From assembly GCF_014697195.1 (NCBI RefSeq), contig NZ_JACJRJ010000030.1, forward strand, positions 1-64,000: a stretch of 64,000 nucleotides of DNA, given 5' to 3'. Position 1 is the stretch's first letter. The number at the start of each line of letters is the position of its first letter. The notes under the pieces were generated by a model. It worked only from the letters and a program-made list of their open reading frames with translations. It ran no database searches and was not told the DNA's origin. Shown piece by piece: positions 8,270 through 16,500 of this stretch. The position numbers were made by a program, and so were the translations under genes. The stretch comes from Cylindrospermum sp. FACHB-282. GTDB taxonomy: Bacteria > Cyanobacteriota > Cyanobacteriia > Cyanobacteriales > Nostocaceae.

Positions 8270-8683
8270 ATGTTAGCGCAAGAACAATCAAAACAGATTG
8301 GTGTAGTTGCCAAAGAAAGCGGCGTACCGATTAAAACTATTCGTTACTATGAAGAACTTGGTCTACTCAAATCATCTGGAAGGACTGAAGGTGGATTTAG
8401 ATTATTTAACTCTGATGTTCTGGAGCGACTGCACTTTATTAAACGCGCTCAAAGCTTAGGCTTAAGTTTGTCCGAGATTAAGGATTTTTTAACTGTTCAT
8501 GATAGAGGTGAATTACCTTGTAAACATATAAAAACCAAGCTAGAAGATAAGGTAAAAGCCATTGATGAGCAAATTCAGCAATTATTTATTTTAAGACAAC
8601 AATTGCAGGGATTACTGTCAAGCTGGGAAATAAAATATGAGAATTCTAATCCGACTATTTGTCCAATTATTGAGCATGATTAA
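8270..8683 (+). CDS. MerR-family metal-responsive regulator
   Basis: 137 residues. Residues 9-75 form the winged helix (IGVVAKESGVPIKTIRYYEELGLL, GGFRLFN), followed by a long dimerisation helix. Two cysteines sit where metal-sensing MerR proteins bind their ion: LPCKH near residue 83 and TICPII near residue 132. This points to a thiophilic metal such as zinc, cadmium, mercury or lead, but the exact ion cannot be read from sequence. No metal exporter or metallothionein gene is adjacent, so the targets lie elsewhere or only self-regulation remains. The start follows a G-rich ribosome binding site. Confidence 0.85.
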   Translation: MLAQEQSKQIGVVAKESGVPIKTIRYYEELGLLKSSGRTEGGFRLFNSDVLERLHFIKRAQSLGLSLSEIKDFLTVHDRGELPCKHIKTKLEDKVKAIDEQIQQLFILRQQLQGLLSSWEIKYENSNPTICPIIEHD

Positions 8684-8864
8684 ATAGAGATATTTCAAGG
8701 TAAGTCTCTAAATTGGAAAACAAAAAATCTAGTTAAATTTATATAAAAATCTAGCTGAAAACTGAACTTAGAAGACAGCTAACTAAGCTCAGGTCTTAAC
8801 CAGTTTTCACTGGTTTCTGCTTTCAGCCGGCACTTTAGTTCACGGCTTTTGGCAATCCATAACT

Positions 8865-10838
8865 TTAGCGATCGCTAGCTGATGATTTATATTGTGAGCC
8901 ATCAGGCATAATCGCACCTTCCAAGAAAGCACTACTTAGTTCATAATCGCTCACTTTAGCGTTTTTGAGATTAGCACCAGTTAGGTAAGCTCCCCCCAGG
9001 TTAGCACCACTCAAAATAGCATCTCTCAAATCTGCACCACTCAGGTTGGCATGACTCAAATCTGCACAAATCAAATTAGCGCCTCTGAGCTTGGCACTAT
9101 TAAGATTAGCCTGACTCAAGCGAGCAAAACCCAGTTTTGCATGACTTAAATCTGCACCACTAAGTTTAACCTGGCTGAGATTAGCATTATCTAAATTGGC
9201 ATAGCTCAAATTAGCATTACTCAAATCGCATTCCGTCAAATTAGCTTTACTGAGATTGGCATGGGAGAGCTTAATATCTACTAACTCCGCACCAGGAGCA
9301 TCCAAACCTCTCAGAGAAACACCATCTTCATTCAAATCTTGCAGGGCCAAAATTCTGGCATAACTAACTTTAACATTGTGCGCTGTATCAACCGTACTCC
9401 AGGCTTGATAATGAAATTGCTTTCTGCGATCTGGAGCTTCCTTAATGAATAGAACTAGCCCAACTACCAGACTGATACTGTCAGCAGCACCCAACGTCTT
9501 TGCTAATAAAGATTTCTCATCGACATTTAAAAGAACTACCGCAAAGATAACAGCCGAAACTATAGCGACTAACCATGTTGGTGCTATCCAGAAAGCGTTA
9601 ATAAGTTTCTTAGGAACTTGTGTGAGGACTTCACTTAATGGCTGTTCTGATATTTTGGTTTGAAATCGCTGATAATTAGCGGTAAAATTATTGATAACTT
9701 TTTTTAAAAAACTACTACCTAACTGAATCGATATAAAAGCTTTCTTCTTTTTGTTTTCTGGAGGCTGAAATAGCTGAGATTTTTTTTTATTTTTGGCTTT
9801 TAATCTTGAAGGTTTCGCTAAAGTTAAAGGTTTTGGTAAAATACTAGGTTTCTCAGCTTTGACAACTTTAGGTGAAGATTCTTTCTTCGCACCTTTTAAC
9901 ATCAAAGTGGTAATAGCTGTAAAAGCATCTAGCCAAGCTTTTTCAACTTCAGGAGTCCAATCTTCTTGCAGATACTGCTCAAACGTCACCAGCAGAGCTT
10001 CCCCCACTGGTCCATAATATTTGGGAATAGCTCCATAGCCGACGTGTCTAGCTCCTAGAGCGTTGAGAACTGGTACTAAAGCTTCTGGGTTGCGGAGATT
10101 TTCTACTACCAAAACCAGGGAATTTAACAACTTTTTCTGTTGATTTACCATATCAGTACTGGTAAATAGCGGTTTCACCTCTGGGTGAGCTTTAAACAAA
10201 TTCTCATAGAAGCTGGCTGCAAATTCATTAGCCCGTGGTTTAACTTTTTCAAAACTGCTTTCTAGTAACTCTACAGGTAAGTCTGAAGATTCTTCTTCTA
10301 ATATTTCTATTAATATTTGCTCGGCTGGTTCTACTTGTTCAATTTCTTCTAATTTTTGTTCAATTGGGTTTTTAGCCGCTTGTTGTTCTGAACTTTCTGC
10401 TATCTCTACCTTAACTTTTGTTGGTGCATTATCCACACCTGCACCTTTTAACATCAAAGTGGTAATAGCTGTAAAAGCATCTAGCCAAGCTTTTTCAACT
10501 TCAGGAGTCCAATCTTCTTGCAGATACTGCTCAAATGTCACCAGCAGAGCTTCCCCCACTGGCCCATAATATTCGGGAATAGCTCCATAGCTGACGTGTC
10601 TAGCTCCTAGAGCGTTGAGAACTGGTACTAAAGCTTCTGGGTTGTGGAGATTTTCTACTACCAAAACCAGGGAATTTAACAACTTTTTCTGTTGATTTAC
10701 CATATCAGTACTGGTAAATAGCGGTTTCACCTCTGGGTGAGCTTTAAACAAATTCTCATAGAAGCTGGCTGCAAATTCATTAGCCCGTGGTTTAACTTTT
10801 TCAAAACTTTGCTCTAAAATTTCAACATTTAAAGACAT
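8865..10838 (-). CDS. Tandem double-globin, membrane-anchored pentapeptide-repeat protein
   Basis: 657 residues with an unusual build. Two globin domains (about residues 4-133 and 188-317) are almost the same. Each has [16 protein letters not shown] and the proximal-histidine motif LGARHV (His81, His265), and resembles single-domain bacterial haemoglobins. An acidic linker joins them. A basic linker then leads to two hydrophobic segments (about 412-470) and a C-terminal right-handed coil of A(D/N)LSxA-type pentapeptides (about 525-640). I infer a membrane-tethered haem protein that binds O2 or NO, with the pentapeptide coil as scaffold. It follows, on the same strand, an NADPH oxidase-like gene, suggesting joint handling of oxygen or nitric oxide. 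Confidence 0.85.
   Translation of the reverse strand: MSLNVEILEQSFEKVKPRANEFAASFYENLFKAHPEVKPLFTSTDMVNQQKKLLNSLVLVVENLHNPEALVPVLNALGARHVSYGAIPEYYGPVGEALLVTFEQYLQEDWTPEVEKAWLDAFTAITTLMLKGAGVDNAPTKVKVEIAESSEQQAAKNPIEQKLEEIEQVEPAEQILIEILEEESSDLPVELLESSFEKVKPRANEFAASFYENLFKAHPEVKPLFTSTDMVNQQKKLLNSLVLVVENLRNPEALVPVLNALGARHVGYGAIPKYYGPVGEALLVTFEQYLQEDWTPEVEKAWLDAFTAITTLMLKGAKKESSPKVVKAEKPSILPKPLTLAKPSRLKAKNKKKSQLFQPPENKKKKAFISIQLGSSFLKKVINNFTANYQRFQTKISEQPLSEVLTQVPKKLINAFWIAPTWLVAIVSAVIFAVVLLNVDEKSLLAKTLGAADSISLVVGLVLFIKEAPDRRKQFHYQAWSTVDTAHNVKVSYARILALQDLNEDGVSLRGLDAPGAELVDIKLSHANLSKANLTECDLSNANLSYANLDNANLSQVKLSGADLSHAKLGFARLSQANLNSAKLRGANLICADLSHANLSGADLRDAILSGANLGGAYLTGANLKNAKVSDYELSSAFLEGAIMPDGSQYKSSASDR
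9889..10808. repeat. Recent in-frame duplication of the globin domain (two 368-bp copies)
   Basis: The stretch 9889-10256 matches 10441-10808 with five differences counted by eye, about 98.6 percent identity, at an offset of 552 bp (184 codons). Three of the differences change an amino acid (His/Arg, Ser/Gly, Glu/Lys). The near-identity means the duplication is recent or kept uniform by gene conversion. Confidence 0.9.
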
Positions 10839-10969
10839 ATTTTTCTGGAATTTAAATAATAAATGGTTGAGGTTTTTAAACAGGGATATTGATTATTTCT
10901 AAATATGATGAATACTGTTTACAGATTTATGAAATATTCAAATCCCTGTCATATAATTTAAAAAAACAA

Positions 10970-11287
10970 TTACAAACTCAAACTTTCTAATTCCTGCCAG
11001 AGAATAGACATAAACTCATTAGCATCCTTAATTCCCATTTCTCCAAGTGCTTTCCACTCCTCAGTAGTGTAATCTAAATCATGTCCCATAATATCTTGAG
11101 TCCAATAAGGCAACTTAGATGGATTTTCCATTAACTCATAAGTCATCTCCAATATTTTTGTTCCTGTAGTATTTCCCCTAGCCTTTGTAGTCAGGCAAAA
11201 AGCAAGTAATTTAGCTAGATTGCTTTCCGGGGGAATAGATATCAGAAAAGCCATATTTTCTGCGAGAACAAACTTATCTAATTTCAT
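10970..11287 (-). CDS. Small conserved-looking protein of unknown function
   Basis: 105 residues, cytoplasmic, acidic, no cysteine-pair or nucleotide-binding motif. It contains a helix-rich start and a segment with two Trp (PYWTQDIM and TEEWKALGEMGIKDA). I do not recognise the family. It sits between the NADPH oxidase (60 bp upstream) and the double globin (131 bp downstream) on the same strand, so it is probably co-transcribed with them and may be a partner of one of the two redox proteins. Confidence 0.6.
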   Translation of the reverse strand: MKLDKFVLAENMAFLISIPPESNLAKLLAFCLTTKARGNTTGTKILEMTYELMENPSKLPYWTQDIMGHDLDYTTEEWKALGEMGIKDANEFMSILWQELESLSL

Positions 11288-11347
11288 TTTTTCCTAATTT
11301 ACAAGTATTTCATCATTATGAAGATGGAGTCATATCCATAATTTTGG

Positions 11348-13357
11348 CTAGAAGTTTTCTTTTCTATAGCCAAATCCATATTTTGTGCAGAGACCCTTTA
11401 ACTGTGTTGAGAGTCCAGGAGGCCCACAGAAAAATACATCAACCTTATTGGGTGCGTGTTGTTTTGCTAAGTCACTGAAAATATTATCCCAGTCTGGACG
11501 GCCAGTTTGTGTCCGACTCTTTAAACCTGTGATTAAATCAACCTGTGTCTTAGAATGCATCAAATCCATCGCCACAAAGAGGGTGCTAGACTTCATATCT
11601 GACTTTTGCTGTGCGCCTGTTAGATATAAGTTTATATCAAAGAGGTTGTTAGTGTCTTCAACTTCGATTTGTGATAACAGTTCAACAAACCATTCAAAGG
11701 CGTTTTGTTCTCGATTTAACCAGTAAAAATGTACCTTCTTCAAATTTATGTTAGAAGAATGATGTTGATTACGGTACAAAATACTTTTCAAGATAGAAGC
11801 AAAGGGAGTCACACCAATACCAGCACCGATTAGCACAGCATATTTAGATTCAAAAATATGTGTACTTGGTGTACCATAGGGGCCATCTAGATAAACTGGC
11901 ACTCCCTGCTCATGTTGAGAACTACTTGAACGTATCCATTCTTCCCTCTGCTCTCGAAAAAGTTGATATAACTTTCCAGTCCAACTGCCTGCCGCGCGTA
12001 TATGTAAAGATAAGACATCTGGTGTTTCAGGGGCGCTGCTAATTGTGAATGGATGCCATTCAAATTTGGAAATACTGGGGCATTTAATAAATAAGTAATC
12101 CCCTGGTTGATAGTTGAAAGATGCTGGACGTTGAACTTGTAAACCTAAAACTTTAGAGGGGAGTAAAGAGGCATTAACCACAAAAGTTGCTTGTTTTGTT
12201 GCCCGCCAACGGATAACTAATTCAATCACAAATCCTAGCACAGGCAATAACACCCACTGCCAAAAAACTGGCCCATGAATTAACGCCAGAATAAACCATA
12301 GTCCGTACCCCATGTGAGCTATATAAAAAAGCGCAAATTTCCCTCCTTGTCGTATAGGTGCTTGCGCCGTTACCCACATAATTGTGAAAACTAGCAGTAA
12401 TAAAAATCCCGATAAACCAGCTTTTGTCCCAAATAAACTTTGAGTGAAGGCAATAGGCAAGGTGGTGTAATTAAGAAAATGTGCCAGCGTATGCACAACT
12501 GCCAACGCAAACATAACTTGGCCTACCAGCTTGTGAAACTCGATGCTTTCGTCTATGGGTAAATAGTCGTTAAGACTACTTTTGCGAAGCCAAGTCATAA
12601 AATGCCGTAGCATGGGGATGAGAATCAGCGCCCCATTGAAGTTAAGTGTTGCACCACAACCTCTGGCAATTTGAATATATACATTTGCCCCTAAATTTGC
12701 ATATCGTTCAACTGCCCCGAAGAAAAGAAACAAATTGATAGCAATATAGAGGGATAAAAAAGCAATTTTGACCCAATTATTTTGAATGTAATGCTTGATG
12801 TAAGCCTTTTTTGAACGTTTTTTTTCTGGAGTAGTGACTCCTTGAGAGTCTTGCTTGTGAGGTCTGAGCCAGCTAACAGGACTAACTGTCATCGCTTCAA
12901 TTAAATCAGGAAATTTGCCTATTAGACCTTTAAATTCTACAAAAGAAACTTCACCGCTGTTGTCACTGTCAGCTTCTAGAAACAATATATCGACTAAATC
13001 GTTAATTTGTTCCGGTTTGAAACTGAGATTATTTTCATTGAGGCTGGCAGTAATCAAATGAGCTATTTCTGCTTTGTCAATGCAATCATCTCCGTTGATA
13101 TCATGCAATTGATAGGCAAATTTTAGTTTTTGTTCTGTGGTGGCAAAAAACAGATTTTCTACAGTTGTTAAAAATTCTTCTATTTCAATCTTGCCCGTGC
13201 TATCGGCATCAAATATAGAAAACAGTCTGTCGGCAAAATATTCGTCTTTCAACCCTAAAGCTTTTTTAAATTCTGTCTGATCAATTTGTTTGTCTTCTCC
13301 GGCAATTTTGGTAAAAACTTGTCGCAATTCCTTTAAAATAATTCTTGGCGTTTCCAT
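11348..13357 (-). CDS. EF-hand NADPH oxidase (NOX5-like)
   Basis: 669 residues. N-terminal calcium-binding EF-hands are visible at about 50-61 (DADSTGKIEIEE), 86-97 and 130-141, the build of eukaryotic NOX5. About 195-385 hold the ferric-reductase-like membrane helices, with histidines 275, 289, 348 and 361 placed to bind two haems. The cytoplasmic dehydrogenase follows: FAD motif HPFTISSAP (435-443), NADPH motif GAGIGVTP (511-518), CGPPG (644-648) and a terminal aromatic residue. Known NOX enzymes pass electrons from NADPH across the membrane to O2, giving superoxide; Ca2+ control is inferred from the EF-hands. It heads a probable operon with the 105-aa gene and the double globin. Confidence 0.9.
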   Translation of the reverse strand: METPRIILKELRQVFTKIAGEDKQIDQTEFKKALGLKDEYFADRLFSIFDADSTGKIEIEEFLTTVENLFFATTEQKLKFAYQLHDINGDDCIDKAEIAHLITASLNENNLSFKPEQINDLVDILFLEADSDNSGEVSFVEFKGLIGKFPDLIEAMTVSPVSWLRPHKQDSQGVTTPEKKRSKKAYIKHYIQNNWVKIAFLSLYIAINLFLFFGAVERYANLGANVYIQIARGCGATLNFNGALILIPMLRHFMTWLRKSSLNDYLPIDESIEFHKLVGQVMFALAVVHTLAHFLNYTTLPIAFTQSLFGTKAGLSGFLLLLVFTIMWVTAQAPIRQGGKFALFYIAHMGYGLWFILALIHGPVFWQWVLLPVLGFVIELVIRWRATKQATFVVNASLLPSKVLGLQVQRPASFNYQPGDYLFIKCPSISKFEWHPFTISSAPETPDVLSLHIRAAGSWTGKLYQLFREQREEWIRSSSSQHEQGVPVYLDGPYGTPSTHIFESKYAVLIGAGIGVTPFASILKSILYRNQHHSSNINLKKVHFYWLNREQNAFEWFVELLSQIEVEDTNNLFDINLYLTGAQQKSDMKSSTLFVAMDLMHSKTQVDLITGLKSRTQTGRPDWDNIFSDLAKQHAPNKVDVFFCGPPGLSTQLKGLCTKYGFGYRKENF

Positions 13358-13512
13358 ATCTTGAGATTTTACAGGATCAAATTAATGAAATAAATGTGTC
13401 AACTTCTTATTCTGTAATTCAGTTAACACAGACCACTTTCAAGATGATTAAGTAGCATAATTAACTTTCACTAGTATCAAAGCTTGTTTGTTAATATAAA
13501 ATCAAGTCAGAA

Positions 13513-13541
13513 AAGTCGGAAGTTGAAGTCGGAAAAGTCGG
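13513..13541. repeat. AAGTCGG direct repeats upstream of the hybrid kinase
   Basis: Three copies of AAGTCGG start at 13513, 13526 and 13535, just before the kinase start at 13575. Similar strings are common intergenic repeats in Nostoc-type genomes, so a binding site is only one possibility. Confidence 0.5.
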
Positions 13542-13574
13542 TTCGTTATAAAATACTTTTCTAAAGTTACCATT

Positions 13575-16500
13575 ATGCTCACAATTCCCAATTATCGAAT
13601 TACTCAACAGCTTTACTCTGGTTCCCGCAGCCAGGTGTATCGAGCCGTATCTGCATCCAACCAACAAAGTGTAATTCTTAAACTCCTCAAAACAGAATAT
13701 CCCACCCTAAGTCAACTGATGCAATTTCGCCGTCAGTACACTATTGCTAAAAATCTCAATTTACCAGGAATAGTCAAACACCTAAGCTTAGAAAACTACC
13801 GCAATAGTTATCTATTAGTCTTAGAAGATTTTGGGGGCATTTCTCTATCAGATTATATGGTTGCTAACAATCAAACTGAAAGCTCTTTTTTTCCCAATAC
13901 TTTAAACTTAAATGAATTTTTACCTATTGCCATTCAGATTGTTCAGGCTCTAGAAGCCATACACCAAAACTGCATTATTCATAAAGATATTAAGCCTCAG
14001 AATATTTTAATTAATCTAGAATCCAAACAGATAAAAATTATTGATTTTTGTATTTCCTCCCTTTTACCCAGAGAGAAGCAAGAAATTATTAATTCCAATA
14101 TGTTTGAAGGGACTACTGCTTATATGTCCCCAGAACAAACAGGACGAATAAATCGGGGAATTGACTATCGTACTGATTTTTATTCTCTAGGTGTAACTTT
14201 TTACGAATTACTCACCGGACAACTACCCTTCCAAAGTAACGAGGCAATGGAATTAGTTCACTGTCACATTGCCAGGATGCCAATTTCCCCAATAGTAATT
14301 AATCCAGGGATTGGAAAGGTGTTAAGTGGTATTGTCCTGAAACTGATGGCAAAAACACCTGAACAACGGTATCAAACAGCTTTTGGGCTACGAATAGACT
14401 TAGAGAAGTGTCGAGAAAAACTTTTAGAAAAAGGTAGTATTACTCACTTCAAATTAGCTCAAAATGATATTGACTTCCACTTTGTCATTCCAGAAAAACT
14501 CTACGGCAGAGAAACCGAAGTAGCTACCCTGTTAGCTGCATTTAACCGAGTATCAGGGAGAGGATGCGCGGAGGTAGAAGCAACTAACCAATCCTCTAAC
14601 CTAGGGGCATTTAGCATTATTCAAAATCCCAAATCCCAAATCGAATTGATTTTGGTAGCAGGATTTTCAGGCATTGGTAAAACAGCAGTTGTTAATGAAG
14701 TCTACAAGGCAATAGTGCATCAAAGGGGTTACTTCGTCAAAGGCAAATTTGACCAATTTCAGCGGGATATTCCCTTTTTGGCTTGGGTACAAGCATTGCA
14801 GAATTTAATGCGACAACTATTTGGTGAAAGCTCTATTCAAGTCGAGACATGGAGAATAAAAATATTAACAGCTTTGGGTACACAAGCTAAAGTGCTTATT
14901 GATTTTATTCCTGAATTAGAACTTTTGATTGGCAATCAACCTGATGTACCAGAATTAGCAGGTAATATTGGACAAAATCGCTTATATCTGCTGTTTAAAA
15001 AACTTCTTCAGGTCTTTGCTACAAAAGAGCATCCTTTAGTGATTTTTTTAGATGACTTGCAGTGGGCAGATACAGTTTCTCTGAAGTTGCTGGAACTGTT
15101 AATGAGCGAAAAAGATCCAAGTTATTTATTATTAATTGCTGCATATCGGGATAACGAAGTTTCTGCGAGCCATCCTTTAATGCTGACATGGCATGAACTT
15201 AAAAAAGATAATGTTTTAGTTGACAAAATTACTCTAATTCCTCTAAAGAAATCCGCTTTTAATTCCTTGATTGCTGATACATTAAATTGTTCAAAAAAAG
15301 CAGTGCAGCCTTTAACAGAAGTTGTATTTAATAAAAGTAAAGGTAATCCATTTTTTGCAACTCAGTTACTTAAATCTCTTTATGAACAAGCCTTGATTTA
15401 CTTTATATACAAAAAAAATAAGGGAATCTGGCAATACAATATTACCGAAATTAAAGCCCTTTATACCAGTGACAATGTTGTGGAGTTTATGGCAACTCAG
15501 TTGCAAAAACTGCCCGTAAATACCCAGGAAATTCTAAAAATAGCAGATTGCATTGGCAATTGTTTTGATTTGAATACTTTAGCAATTGTCTATGAGCTAT
15601 CAAGGGATGAAATAGCTGCTGTGTTGATGAGTGCATTACAAGAAAGCTTAGTAGTTAATCAAAGCAAAACTGATTTTTTAAAAGATTCTGAAATATTAGA
15701 ATTCAAGAGTCAAAACTTACAACAAATGCATTACAAGTTTGGACATGATCGAGTGCAGCAAGCTGCATATTTCTTGATTCCAGAAGCTCAAAAGCAGTCT
15801 ATACACTTAAGAATTGGGCAATTACTTTTAACTAATATTTCCGAACAAAAACGAGAAAAAAGAATTTTTGATATTGTCAATCAATTAAATTATGGGCTGG
15901 AATTACTAAAAAACCAAACTGAGCGAGATGAAATTGCTCAATTAAATTTAATTGCCGGACGTAAAGCTTTAGCTTCTACTGCTCAATATGGGAATGCTTT
16001 AGAATCAGCGATCGCCTATACCAATTATGGATTAATCCTCTGCGGCAGATTAGGAGAAATTGATGCTGGCTATCGGTTTGGTCAACTAGCTTTAAATCTG
16101 TTGGATAGGTTAAAAAGTCAAGAAATTAAAACCAAAACTATTTTTTACGTTTGTGTATGGACAAAACATTGGAAAGAGCATCTCAAAGAGACGTTAAAAT
16201 TATTTTTGGATGCTTACACTAATGGTTTAGAAACTGGAGATTTACAATTTGCTGCTCTGTCTGCTTACTTATACTGCAACACTTTATTTTTTATTGGTAA
16301 GGAACTGTCGCAAGTTCGGCAAGAGATGGCTAACTATGGTGAAGTTCTCACTCAACTGAAACAAAAAGCCACTTTAGAGAAGCTTCAAATATATGAGTAC
16401 GCTGTCATCACATTAACCGAGCTAAATGAACCAGATGACAATACAAAAGTGATCGTTTATAACCACCAAATAGAAGTTAATCACAAAACTGCATCTTGCC

